From HGW-17 sp964516435 (GTDB lineage Bacteria > Myxococcota_A > Polyangia > HGW-17), in assembly GCA_964516435.1 (NCBI GenBank), contig CAZEZP010000038.1, positions 1 to 64,000 of the forward strand: 64,000 nt of DNA, read 5' to 3'. Under the pieces are notes generated by a model that did no database searches, was not told where the DNA came from, and saw nothing but the letters and a program-made list of their open reading frames with translations. Below are positions 25,902 through 34,402 of the stretch, piece after piece. The stretch's first letter is position 1; the number at the start of each line of letters is the position of its first letter. The position numbers and the translations under genes are program-made.

Positions 25902-25930
25902 CTTCTAGCACCACGTCCGGTTTCGTGCAA
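25902..25930 (-). promoter_or_regulatory. Candidate sigma-70 promoter of the ATP synthase operon
   Basis: On the minus strand TTGCAC (25930-25925), a 17-base spacer and TAGAAG (25907-25902) form a promoter-like pair about 160 bases before the first b gene at 25744. The rest of the 283-base gap holds no gene; in particular no subunit c could be found in it. Confidence 0.4.
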
Positions 25931-26027
25931 GGGTGCATCGCGGGCGCTTTTCCTGTGCGCTTTTGCACCTTCACCGGGCTTCCATCCCGAATCACTGAAT
26001 CTAAATTAAAAAAATTACCGTGAGCCG

Positions 26028-26396
26028 TCAGTCGTCTTCCTCGGAAAGGGGCATGGGCGCGGCGGGAGCTTTTTCCGCCGGATTCGCGGCGGCGGGCATG
26101 GGTGCTGGCGGCGCGATCCCCATGTCGGCCGTTTTTTCCGGCTGCATGTCTTCTTCCGGCTTCATCTCCGGGACGACCTTTTCCGCGTTTTCGTTTGCCG
26201 GCTTCATGTCGGGCGCCGGGGCGGCCGCCGCCGGTTTCGCTTTTCCCCGCAGGGCGGCCCAGCCGGCGGAAAACGTGTAGCCATTGGGAGCGAGCACCGT
26301 TCGGTACAGGAAGAATCCCGTCAGGCCGAGCGCGATATAGACGATCAGGTACTCCAGCCAGGTGGGCTCGTTGCGTGGGGAATCCGTGGACGTCAT
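26028..26396 (-). CDS. Single-span membrane protein with Pro/Ala/Met-rich tail
   Basis: The 122-residue protein has one membrane helix near the N-terminus (LEYLIVYIALGLTGFFLYRTV). Its second half is a low-complexity tail of Ala, Pro, Glu and Met (PAAAAPAPDMKPANENAEK, PMPLSEEDD). A strong AGGAGG precedes the ATG at 26396. It lies upstream of the ATP synthase b genes in the same direction, separated by 283 bases. It is not recognised as subunit a, c or I. The tail resembles disordered linkers seen elsewhere in this window. Confidence 0.68.
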   Translation of the reverse strand: MTSTDSPRNEPTWLEYLIVYIALGLTGFFLYRTVLAPNGYTFSAGWAALRGKAKPAAAAPAPDMKPANENAEKVVPEMKPEEDMQPEKTADMGIAPPAPMPAAANPAEKAPAAPMPLSEEDD

Positions 26397-26499
26397 GCAT
26401 TCCTCCTGGTGGAAAAAATGGAAAAAAAACGCGAAAAGCGCAACCTTTTTGGTGAAACCCCGAAAATGGATACGGCAACTGCGAAAAAGGAGGCATGTC

Positions 26500-26865
26500 A
26501 TGAAAGTGCAGAATCAGGTCGTCATGCAGGTTTTTTCATCCGGCCAGCGCACGCGGGCGCAGGAGCCGTTCGAGGCGGCGCTCCAGAAGGCAAAGGACCG
26601 GCTGGTGCAGGTGGGAACCGCAGTGCCGGTCCTGCTGTCGGGGGGCGCCGGCGCCGCGCTGGCGCAGTCTGCGGCGGGATTGCCGGCGGTTTCTTCCGGC
26701 ACGGATTTCGGCGCCTTGCAGCAGTCCCAGATGGATGCCAACATGCAGTATCTTCGGCTCCAGATGGAGGTGCAGGCCGAGAACCGCTGGTTCACCACGC
26801 TCTCCAACGTCATCAGGAGCCGGCATGACACGGCCCGCGCAGCCATCGGCAATCTGCGGGCATGA
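26500..26865 (+). CDS. Small helical protein of unknown function
   Basis: The 121-residue protein is not recognised. It has an N-terminal charged helix, an Ala/Gly-rich middle (GGAGAALAQSAAG) and a well-formed C-terminal amphipathic helix containing NRWFTTLSNVIRSRHDTARA. GGAGG stands before the ATG at 26500. It is divergent from the small membrane protein at 26396 and 12 bases upstream of a frameshifted partner gene. The small paired helical proteins recall secretion-apparatus components, but no secretion genes are nearby, so this stays speculative. Confidence 0.6.
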   Translation: MKVQNQVVMQVFSSGQRTRAQEPFEAALQKAKDRLVQVGTAVPVLLSGGAGAALAQSAAGLPAVSSGTDFGALQQSQMDANMQYLRLQMEVQAENRWFTTLSNVIRSRHDTARAAIGNLRA

Positions 26866-26877
26866 TAGAGGGGGATC

Positions 26878-27202
26878 ATGGCGTTTCGGGCTCTTCGAAA
26901 ACCGGAATCCGATATTTTCTCGACCGTTCTGGAACTGCGCCGGGCGGTGTTCTCGCCCGGGTGGACCGCGCCGGAAATCCCCATTGTGCCAGCGGAATGC
27001 ATGCCGCCGCGGACCGGATCACGCAGAGTTGGAAAATCCGACGGCTGCGAGGTTGGCCCATCTGTACAACCTGAACCTGGCGCTGCGCGCCGTGGTGTAT
27101 GATTTCCAGGCCACGCGCGCCGTTCTGGATACGCACACCGAGGCTATTTTTAAAAAATCCTTCGAACTGGAACGGAGCCACCTGATGCGTTCCATTCTGT
27201 AG
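26878..27202 (+). pseudogene. Small helical gene broken by a one-base frameshift
   Basis: The ATG at 26878 has a strong GAGGGGG and starts a plausible protein (MAFRALRKPESDIFSTVLEL, then VFSPGWTAPEIPIVP). That frame ends as low-quality sequence at 27102. The +1 frame, closed at 27202, carries a convincing helical C-terminus (ENPTAARLAHLYNLNLALRA to SHLMRSIL). The span of 325 bases is one more than a multiple of three, so a single extra base around 27001-27040 explains both. It could be a real mutation, a sequencing error or programmed frameshifting. It would form a two-gene unit with the gene at 26500. Confidence 0.5.
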
Positions 27203-27242
27203 TCGGCCCCGCGCCTGCCTGGCCGGCGGCCCATGGCAGGAT

Positions 27243-27290
27243 ATTGCAATAACGTAATAGTTTTATTGCTTATTAATAATGTATTGCAAT
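27243..27290. repeat. AT-rich imperfect inverted repeat between convergent genes
   Basis: Two perfect ATTGCAAT palindromes (27243-27250 and 27283-27290) bracket an AT-rich spacer and continue as an imperfect inverted repeat of about 17 bases per arm. The element lies between the frameshifted gene (plus) and the tatB stop (minus), so it may serve as a bidirectional terminator, although it lacks a GC-rich stem. Confidence 0.4.
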
Positions 27291-27832
27291 CAGCCGGACA
27301 GAGGAGGAACGTTTTCGCCGTTTTCGTGCTTTTCCAGGGCGGGATGGAACTTTTTTTCGATGCGCCGGGGTGTTTCGCCCTGTGGACCGGGAAGGTCGGG
27401 GGCGGCATCGACGGACGGTAGGTAATCCCCGGATGCGGATAGCGCTTCCTCCTGCGGGCCGGAAATGTCCAGAGCAGAAGGTTTCGATTTTTCCGAACCT
27501 TCCGGTTTGGCGGGGAATGCTTCTTCTTCCTTTCGCGTTTCCCCTGGTTCGCGCACCAGCGGCGAGGTCAGGAGGGGTTCGCTCAATTCTCGCACCACGT
27601 GCCGCACGTTCACGGCCCGGGCGATTTCCTGCATGGTTTCCTGCATTTCGCTCATAGCCCTGGCCGTCTGCTCGTCGGCGGCCATCTCGTCGCGTACCTG
27701 GGAAAAGGCGTCCCGGATGCGGCGCACCCCCCGGCCGATGGCGCGGGCGGCCTCCGGAATGCGTTCCGGCCCCAGAAAGGCCATGGCTACCGCCACGATC
27801 AGCAGAAATTCACCGAACGAGATGTCGAACAT
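27290..27832 (-). CDS. tatB: Twin-arginine translocase subunit TatB
   Basis: The 180-residue protein opens MFDISFGEFLLIVAVAMAFL, matching TatB with its conserved acidic residue at position 8. LGPERIP and an amphipathic helix (ARAIGRGVRRIRDAFSQVRDEM) follow. TatB and TatC recognise twin-arginine signal peptides and pass folded proteins through the inner membrane. The C-terminal half is a long Pro/Glu-rich tail, longer than in typical TatB. No tatA or tatC is in the window. It follows the TolC-like gene by 26 bases on the same strand. Confidence 0.88.
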   Translation of the reverse strand: MFDISFGEFLLIVAVAMAFLGPERIPEAARAIGRGVRRIRDAFSQVRDEMAADEQTARAMSEMQETMQEIARAVNVRHVVRELSEPLLTSPLVREPGETRKEEEAFPAKPEGSEKSKPSALDISGPQEEALSASGDYLPSVDAAPDLPGPQGETPRRIEKKFHPALEKHENGENVPPLSG

Positions 27833-27858
27833 GGCTCCATTCCGCGACTTTCGCCTCT

Positions 27859-29229
27859 CTATGGAACAGGATTGCCCAGCGCCAGGGAGAGTTGCGCCCG
27901 GGCCGTTTCCAGTTGCACCCGCTGCTCCCAGTAGCCGAACTGCAACTTGAAGAATGTCGCCATGGCTTCGGCCATGTCCCGGGGCTTGATCACGCCGGCG
28001 TTTTCCTGCTCCACGAGCGCGGCCAGTTGCGCTCTGGCCAGTTTCAGCGCCTTTTCGGTGAGTTCCAGTTTGCGCACGGCCGTGACGACGTCCTGCCGCA
28101 GCGTGGCGAGTTCCAGCGTGATGGCATCGCGCAGCGCGGCATAGCGGGACTCGGCTTCCCGCTGATCCAGTTCCGCCAGGCGCATCTGGGTGATCTGCAT
28201 GGCGAAATCCAGTTGACCCTCGATGCCCAGCCCCAGGACCAGGGAATTGCCGTGCAGGGCGTCGTTGGCATAGGCGCTTCGCGGGTCGTCCGAAGAACTG
28301 TCGGCGAAGCGGTAGCGCACGAAGAATCCCACGTCCGGCAGCAGGCGTGCCCGTGCCAGTCCCACGGCCGCCGCCGCCTGTGCCCGGGCAGCCGCCAGCA
28401 CCCGGATTTCCGGCCGCCGGGACACGGCGAAAGCGACCAGCGCCGGCAGCGGCTCCGGCATGGACAGATCGGGTTCCCAGGTCTCGTCTTCGCGCACTTC
28501 CACGGGCTTTCCGGCCAGATATTCCAGCGTGGCGCGGGAAATCTCCCCCATCCGCTCCAGTTCCAGCATGCGCTGCTCGAATTCGTTCTGGCCCAGTTTG
28601 AAGCGTAGCAGATCCACCGGAGAAATTCGTCCGCTTTCTTCGTATTCGGCTACTTTTTCGGCTGCTTCTTCCAGAATCTTGCGGGCCTTTTTCCCTAGAC
28701 GATCGCTTTCCAGATAGGCGCGGCGGGCATAGTAGGCCCTGCGGACCGCGAGCCACAACTTCTGCCGGGTCAGTTGCGCGTTGCCCCTGGCCATCTCCCG
28801 CATGGCGCGCGCCTGGGCCCTGGCGTAATCCATTTTTCCGAAGGTGTAGATCGGCATGACCGCCCGTGCCTCGAACCGCAGCACGTAGCCGTCCAGGTTG
28901 AGGGTGATGGAATCGTCGCGGTCCGTCCCCACGCAGTAGGTTTCACGGAAATCCTGTTCGGTCATGCCTTCCGGCAGGGTGGCGGGCATCCATGCGTCAG
29001 GCAGGATGCACCGGTATGTGGGAGAGGGGCCTCCCTGCAGGCTGTAGGAAAGGCGGGGCAGCCACAGGAAACGGGAACCTTCCACCAGTTCCTCCGCACG
29101 GGCCAACTGGATGCGAGCCTTCTGCTCGTCCGGGGAGCGGCGCTTGGCCAGTTGCCACAGTTCCTGCAGGTTCACGGCTGCCGGCGAAAGATTCTGGAGG
29201 ATGAAGCCCAGTGCCAGGAGGAAGGTCAT
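27859..29229 (-). CDS. TolC-family outer-membrane efflux channel
   Basis: The 456-residue protein has a signal peptide (MTFLLALGFILQNLSPAAV) and the TolC layout: two internally similar halves of long helices with short strand pairs. Typical segments are LQELWQLAKRRSPDEQKARI at the start and LARAQLAALVEQENAGVI near the end. Such trimers form channels across the outer membrane and periplasm for type I secretion or efflux. No inner-membrane pump or adaptor gene is adjacent. The start at 29229 was chosen for its signal peptide; an ATG at 29301 would add 24 residues. Confidence 0.82.
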   Translation of the reverse strand: MTFLLALGFILQNLSPAAVNLQELWQLAKRRSPDEQKARIQLARAEELVEGSRFLWLPRLSYSLQGGPSPTYRCILPDAWMPATLPEGMTEQDFRETYCVGTDRDDSITLNLDGYVLRFEARAVMPIYTFGKMDYARAQARAMREMARGNAQLTRQKLWLAVRRAYYARRAYLESDRLGKKARKILEEAAEKVAEYEESGRISPVDLLRFKLGQNEFEQRMLELERMGEISRATLEYLAGKPVEVREDETWEPDLSMPEPLPALVAFAVSRRPEIRVLAAARAQAAAAVGLARARLLPDVGFFVRYRFADSSSDDPRSAYANDALHGNSLVLGLGIEGQLDFAMQITQMRLAELDQREAESRYAALRDAITLELATLRQDVVTAVRKLELTEKALKLARAQLAALVEQENAGVIKPRDMAEAMATFFKLQFGYWEQRVQLETARAQLSLALGNPVP

Positions 29230-29552
29230 CGTCGCGGTCCCGGATGCGGAATCGAGAAACGCGGCGGCTCCGAAGAGCCGCCTTTGTTCGCAAGAGTTCA
29301 TCAAAAAAAGCAAAAAAGCAAGGAAACCGATGGAAAATCTCGCAGGGGCCCCATGAAAAAACGGGAATGCCGGTTTGAAGTCGGAATGAAAGCGTGCTAC
29401 ACTCCGCCGGGGTCTGGGCCCTCCACTCGGATGGGATTGCACCAGGGATGCGAGACGACTGAATTTTTTTGGTGCAAGCGCGTCTAGGCATCGTCCATTC
29501 GGGCCAGGAGAAGCCGCTTCGTTCGCCGCGGCCCGACCCGGTCGAGGAAACC
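29230..29552. promoter_or_regulatory. Divergent promoter region between TolC-like and kinase genes
   Basis: These 323 bases hold no gene. On the minus strand, GGCGGCTC TTCG GAGCCGCC (29282-29263) makes a perfect 8-base stem with a UUCG tetraloop in the leader of the TolC-like gene. On the plus strand a good sigma-70 promoter lies at 29375-29403. The sequence between shows A-rich tracts (29302-29330). Confidence 0.55.
29375..29403 (+). promoter_or_regulatory. Sigma-70 promoter of the Ser/Thr kinase gene
   Basis: TTGAAG (29375-29380), a 17-base spacer and TACACT (29398-29403) fit the consensus well. They predict a leader of roughly 140 bases before the ATG at 29553. Confidence 0.55.
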
Positions 29553-31403
29553 ATGAAATCCTGTCCGGCATGCAACGCGACCTATGACGACAGCGTCACA
29601 TTTTGCGCCAAGGACGGCACCCGCCTCCTGGACGCGGGCAGCAAGCCCTCCTCCTCGCGGGAAGGGCAGATGATCTCCGACCGGTTCCGGATCATCAAAC
29701 TCCTGGGCGAAGGCGGTATGGGCGAAGTCTATCTGGCCGAGCACACCTACCTCAACAAGAAGGTGGCCATCAAGCTCCTGCGCTCCGAGATCACCTCTTC
29801 CAACGAAGCCGTGCAGCGCTTCTACCAGGAGGCCAAATCGGCCGCCCGCATCAAGCACGAGAGCATCATCGAGATCCATGACTTCGGCAAGCTCGACGAT
29901 GGCACGATCTACCTGGCCATGGAGTTCCTGGAAGGCTCTCCGCTGGCCGACATCATGCTCAACGGGCCGATGGACCTGGCCCGGGCCATCGATTTCATCA
30001 TCCAGATCGCGGACGGTCTCGGCGCGGCGCACGCCGAGGGCATCATCCACCGCGACATGAAGCCCGAAAACGTGTTCATCATCCGGGACCGGATGGGGCG
30101 CGAGAAGGTCAAGATCCTCGACTTCGGCATCGCCAAGATGTCCTCGGGCGAAGGGGAAGGCCATGGACTGACCAAGACCGGCACGATTTTCGGCACGCCC
30201 CACTACATGTCGCCGGAGCAGGCCATGGGCCGGGCCCTGGATCACCGGACCGACATCTACTCGCTGGGCGTGATCATGTTCGAACTGTTCACCGGGAGCG
30301 TGCCCTTCAAGGCGGAATCCTTCATGGGCATCCTGACCCAGCACATCACCACGCCGCCGCCGGCGCCGTCATCCTACCGGCCGGATCTGCCCCCCCAGAT
30401 CGAGCAGATCATTCTCAAGGCGATGGACAAGGATCCCAACCGGCGCTACCAGTCCATGGGCGAGTTGATCCTGGATCTGCAGCGCGTGATGGCAGAACTG
30501 GGCATCGGAAGCCCGGCGATGCAACTGCAGACGGTTCCGCCGCCGCCGGCGCCCGGCATTCCGTCGGTTCCGCCCGGCATGATGCCGCCGGGCGCTTCCC
30601 TGCCGCCGGGCGCCTCCCTGCCGCCGCCGCCGGTTCCGGCCACGGGCACCTATGGTCCCATGACCCCGCCGCCCGTCACCGGCCCGCATGGCATTCCGGC
30701 CGCCGCCGGCACGATGCACCCCGCTTACCAGACGCAGACGCCCTACACCGGCCAGAGCACCACCGTGTCGCCGGTTTCGGAAGGTTCCGGCAAGGGCGTC
30801 CTCGTCGCGATCCTCGTGATTCTGCTGCTGGGCGGCGGCGGGGCGGCCGGCTGGTGGTTCTTCCTGCGGGACAAGAAGGAGGATGCCTCCAAGCCGGCGG
30901 GCGATACGACGGAACAGGTAGCCGATGCCTCGAACGCCAAGGACATGCCGGTGGAGCCCGATATGCCGGTGGAGCCCGATATGCCGGCGGAGCCGCCCAT
31001 GCCGGCCGAACCCGACATGCCGGCGGAGCCGCCCATGCCGGCGGAGCCGCCCATGCCGGCCGTGGAAACCGTGTCCGTCGTGGTGTTCACCAACATCGAC
31101 GCCTTGACTCCCGCCCCGCGCATTCGCGTCCTTCCGGCGGGCGCGGAGCAGGAATCCCCGGCGACGCTTTCCGTGGAGAAGGGGTCCAGCATCCGGATCG
31201 AGATATCCAGGGACGGCTACAAAACCGTGGAAAAGGAAATCGCGGCCAGCGGTCCCGCGCGGGTGAAGGTGTCCATGGAAAAGATGCGGACTTCGTCCAT
31301 GGAGCCATCCATGACATCTACCATGTCCATGGAGCCGCTGTTCAATCCGGTCATGGAACCGGTCATGGAACCGGTCATGGGCATGAAGTTCGAGTGGGAT
31401 TGA
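29553..31403 (+). CDS. Transmembrane Hanks-type Ser/Thr protein kinase
   Basis: The 616-residue protein starts with a cysteine motif (C4, C7, C18), probably a partial zinc ribbon. A complete kinase domain follows: glycine loop LGEGGMGEVY (51-60), VAIK with K74, HRDMKPEN (166-173), DFG (190-192), and SPEQ in the activation segment. After a proline-rich linker comes one membrane helix (414-438), then tandem MPVEPD/MPAEPP hexapeptides (464-503) and a PEGA-like extracytoplasmic domain (~505-590) ending in a Met/Glu-rich tail. It should phosphorylate cytoplasmic targets in response to an envelope signal. It heads a same-strand cluster with TPR and cyclic-nucleotide-binding proteins. Confidence 0.95.
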   Translation: MKSCPACNATYDDSVTFCAKDGTRLLDAGSKPSSSREGQMISDRFRIIKLLGEGGMGEVYLAEHTYLNKKVAIKLLRSEITSSNEAVQRFYQEAKSAARIKHESIIEIHDFGKLDDGTIYLAMEFLEGSPLADIMLNGPMDLARAIDFIIQIADGLGAAHAEGIIHRDMKPENVFIIRDRMGREKVKILDFGIAKMSSGEGEGHGLTKTGTIFGTPHYMSPEQAMGRALDHRTDIYSLGVIMFELFTGSVPFKAESFMGILTQHITTPPPAPSSYRPDLPPQIEQIILKAMDKDPNRRYQSMGELILDLQRVMAELGIGSPAMQLQTVPPPPAPGIPSVPPGMMPPGASLPPGASLPPPPVPATGTYGPMTPPPVTGPHGIPAAAGTMHPAYQTQTPYTGQSTTVSPVSEGSGKGVLVAILVILLLGGGGAAGWWFFLRDKKEDASKPAGDTTEQVADASNAKDMPVEPDMPVEPDMPAEPPMPAEPDMPAEPPMPAEPPMPAVETVSVVVFTNIDALTPAPRIRVLPAGAEQESPATLSVEKGSSIRIEISRDGYKTVEKEIAASGPARVKVSMEKMRTSSMEPSMTSTMSMEPLFNPVMEPVMEPVMGMKFEWD

Positions 31404-31452
31404 TGATTATCGATGGATGTTCCCGCCTGTGCGGCATCCAGGAGGTTTTGAA

Positions 31453-33036
31453 ATGACAAGGGCAAAGTGGGTCTTCATTTTGGTGGCGGCCATGTTTTCG
31501 CTGGCATCCCTGCCGGCGCTGGCGCAGGATAGTGAACCAGTTTATAAAAAAGTCTATGATGAGGCGAAAGCACTGTATGAAAAAGGAGAGTATGTCCGTG
31601 CAGCCGCCTTGTTTCTGGAAGTGAAGCGGCTCGCTCTGGAAGATGGCCTTTACACGGAAACCATCGATTACCGGATTGGTCTTTGCTATGAAAAAGCAGG
31701 AAATCTAAAGGAAGCAATCAAGCATTACAAGATTTATGCAGATGGAGATGACATTAATGAGAAAGTTGCTACGCGAGAAGAAGCGCTAGCGAAAATAGAT
31801 GAACTCGAAAAACGACTGGTGCAGGTGGAAACCAAAACATCTGTGAATGTGGATGAACTCAGGAATGTGGCACGCAATCTGTACAATCAGGCCGACCAGT
31901 TCGTAAAGGAGAACAATTTTGCAGCGGCATTGGCCTTGTATCTGCAAGTCAAGGACATATCCGTCAAAGGCAAATTTTATCAGCATATCCTGGATTATCA
32001 AATTGGATATTGCTATTATTGGATGAAAGATTACGAAAATGCAATTAAGCATTATAGTATTTACTTGGAAGCGCCGGAGTTGAATTCCAACTGGCCTGAC
32101 AAATTGAAGATTCAGCGGTACATCAAGGAAATGCAAGTGGCCATAGAACAGGAAAAAAAGGCTGTTTCCTCCGTGCAGATGGATGAAAGGACCCGGCAAT
32201 TGTGGAAGGAAGGCCAGGCGCGGTACAACAACCGCCAGTTCGCCATGGCGCGCGCTTCGTTCGAAAATGCGAAGAAACATATGCAGTCCAGGGGAGCCTA
32301 CCGGGAATGGATCGAAGTTTACATCGGCCGCACGTACGAAGCGCAGGAAAATTATCAGGAAGCCATCAAGAGTTACAAGTTGTATGTGAATTCCCCCAAT
32401 GAGGAGCCCAATCTGCCGAAAAGCACATTCAAAGCCATAATTGCAGACCTCGAAAAGCGGCTTCAGGCTCAGGTTTCTTCCAAGGAACTTCTGGAAAAGT
32501 TTGCACGCAACACGGAAAAGGCCCGCCGGCTGCTGGAAAACGGGAAACCTGCGGAAGCACGCGCGCTGCTGGAGCAGAACAAGAAGGAAGCCATCGCCGC
32601 CAAACTGTACAATCACAAGATGGACTGGGACATCGGCGTCACCTATGACCGCGAAGGCAATTACAAGATGGCCATCCAGCATTACAGGATTTACCTGGAA
32701 GCGCCGTCCTTCCAGCCGGGATGGCCGGATCGCTACAGGGCCGAAAGCCGGATCCAGTTCCTCGAGGACGAGTTGCGCAGTCGCAACCGTGGGCCCCGTT
32801 TCGGGTTGTTCGGAGTCGCTTTGAACGACGGCGAGCCGGGAATCGTGAGCGGCGACGAGAATTCCATCACCAGCCACTGGTGGTTCTGGGCCGGCGTGGC
32901 AGTGGTGGGCATCGTCGTGCTCGCCCTGGTGCTCGATGGCAGTTCGAGCAGCAGCACCGATGGCAAGAAGAGCAATCCTCCCGGATTCGGCGGCGAGCCC
33001 ATTCCCAACTCCGGCGTCACGGTGCTGAGGTTCTGA
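31453..33036 (+). CDS. Exported TPR protein with four large tandem modules
   Basis: The 527-residue protein has a signal peptide (FILVAAMFSLASLPALAQ) and four ~110-residue modules, each with TPR-like helices. They share DYRIGLCYEKAGN, DYQIGYCYYWMKD, YIGRTYEAQEN and DIGVTYDREGN, each followed by a HY.IY or SYKLY motif. A C-terminal membrane helix (WWFWAGVAVVGIVVLALVL) and a Ser/Gly-rich end follow. TPRs bind partner proteins, here probably in the periplasm. AGGAGG precedes the ATG at 31453. The first two modules are coded by markedly AT-rich DNA (about 31500-32170), the last two by GC-rich DNA like the rest of the window. Confidence 0.85.
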   Translation: MTRAKWVFILVAAMFSLASLPALAQDSEPVYKKVYDEAKALYEKGEYVRAAALFLEVKRLALEDGLYTETIDYRIGLCYEKAGNLKEAIKHYKIYADGDDINEKVATREEALAKIDELEKRLVQVETKTSVNVDELRNVARNLYNQADQFVKENNFAAALALYLQVKDISVKGKFYQHILDYQIGYCYYWMKDYENAIKHYSIYLEAPELNSNWPDKLKIQRYIKEMQVAIEQEKKAVSSVQMDERTRQLWKEGQARYNNRQFAMARASFENAKKHMQSRGAYREWIEVYIGRTYEAQENYQEAIKSYKLYVNSPNEEPNLPKSTFKAIIADLEKRLQAQVSSKELLEKFARNTEKARRLLENGKPAEARALLEQNKKEAIAAKLYNHKMDWDIGVTYDREGNYKMAIQHYRIYLEAPSFQPGWPDRYRAESRIQFLEDELRSRNRGPRFGLFGVALNDGEPGIVSGDENSITSHWWFWAGVAVVGIVVLALVLDGSSSSSTDGKKSNPPGFGGEPIPNSGVTVLRF

Positions 33037-33040
33037 ACGC

Positions 33041-34339
33041 ATGCAGTACGACCCCAAGGAAGCACTCGCCCATGGTGATGGAACCGAAGCCTTGCACCGG
33101 GCCACGTGGAACCTGACGCGCCAGCCGCAGAATCCATCGTTCCATCTGGATCTGCTGGCGGCGCTGGTCATGCGGGATCCGGCGCGCGTGCCCGTCGAGG
33201 GCGCCTTCGAATTGTTCGATTTCTATCTGTCCAGTTCGAATTTCCCTGCCGCGCTGGCCGTGCTGGTGCTGCTCGGGCGCATTCCCCGGGAACACGACGA
33301 CGCCCTGCTGCGCCGCTTTCTCGATACGTTCGGGCCGTCGCAGCCGGCCGGGCACGGGGCGCCTCCGGCCAAGACGGACAGGGGCCCGGAAGAGGACGAC
33401 GGGGAAGAAATCCCATTGCCGTCCGTGGACGAGGAGGAAGTCTTCCAGGCCGCCCTGGACGCATGGAAGGAAGCGCGCGGGAAACTGCCCGTCCTGCCGC
33501 CGGCCCGGGGCTGGAGGGTGCCCCTGTTTTCGGCCATGAGCCCGGATTCGCTGCGGGATTTGCTGCGCAAGGGCGAAATCCGTTTCCTCGCGCCGCAGGA
33601 CGTCGTGATTCGCCAGGGGGACACGGATGATTCCCTGTTCGTGCTGGTGACGGGCGTGCTGGAGGTTTTCCGGGAGGAGGACGGCATCCGGCGGCGGCTG
33701 GGCTACCTGCGTTCCGGTTCGTTCTTCGGGGAAATGGCGCTGGTCACGCGAAGCCCGCGTTTCGCCACGGTGCAGGCGCTGGAGTCATCGCTGGTGCTGC
33801 GCATCCCGTGGAACCTGCTGGAATCCATGCTGGGCAACGATCCGGCGCTGGCGGACGAACTGGCCCGCTACACGCGCATGCGCCTGCTGCAGAACCTGCT
33901 GGCCACTTCGCCGCTTTTCCGTCTTCTGCCCAAGGAGGCCAAACTGGCGGTGGCCGGCGCTTTCACGCCCGAGTTCCTGCAACAGGGCGACGTGGTGGTC
34001 CAGGAGGGAAAACCCTCGGCGGGCCTGTATCTGGTGGCCTCGGGGGAAATGGACGTCATCTCGGGACATGGCAGGGACAGCCTCCTGCTGGCCCGCCTGA
34101 ACGCGGGCGAGGTGTTCGGCGAGATTTCCCTGATTCGCGAGAGCGCGGCCACGGCCACGGTGCAGGTGCACTCTCCATCGGCCGTCCTCCTCGCTCTTCG
34201 GCGGGAAGCCTTCCAGAAACTGGCGGTCCAGTTTCCGGAGTTGCTCTCCCACGTCTACGCCGTGGCCGTGGAGCGCAGCCAGCACACCGAACGCGCCAAA
34301 TCTGAAGTCTCCATGCCGGCTGAAGATTTGCTGGTGTAA
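33041..34339 (+). CDS. Protein with two cyclic-nucleotide-binding domains
   Basis: The 432-residue cytoplasmic protein has a helical N-terminal region (to ~135) with an acidic stretch. Two cNMP-binding beta-barrels follow. The first (~165-285) contains GSFFGEMALVTRSPRFATVQA in part and the second (~300-410) contains GEVFGEISLIRESAATATV. The FGE and following R-x-A-T pattern is the phosphate-binding cassette; the first domain keeps R...AT, while the second has A in place of R and may not bind cAMP. No DNA-binding domain is visible. It starts four bases after the TPR gene. Confidence 0.88.
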   Translation: MQYDPKEALAHGDGTEALHRATWNLTRQPQNPSFHLDLLAALVMRDPARVPVEGAFELFDFYLSSSNFPAALAVLVLLGRIPREHDDALLRRFLDTFGPSQPAGHGAPPAKTDRGPEEDDGEEIPLPSVDEEEVFQAALDAWKEARGKLPVLPPARGWRVPLFSAMSPDSLRDLLRKGEIRFLAPQDVVIRQGDTDDSLFVLVTGVLEVFREEDGIRRRLGYLRSGSFFGEMALVTRSPRFATVQALESSLVLRIPWNLLESMLGNDPALADELARYTRMRLLQNLLATSPLFRLLPKEAKLAVAGAFTPEFLQQGDVVVQEGKPSAGLYLVASGEMDVISGHGRDSLLLARLNAGEVFGEISLIRESAATATVQVHSPSAVLLALRREAFQKLAVQFPELLSHVYAVAVERSQHTERAKSEVSMPAEDLLV

Positions 34340-34402
34340 TGGTTATTATAATCCATTGATATTGTAATAACTTTTTTATTTTTATTTATTTGGAGCGTGC
34401 GA

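Noticed and set aside
25745..26027. Missing ATP synthase subunit c in the gap before the b genes
   Set aside because: No frame of either strand there codes two hydrophobic helices with the ion-binding acid.
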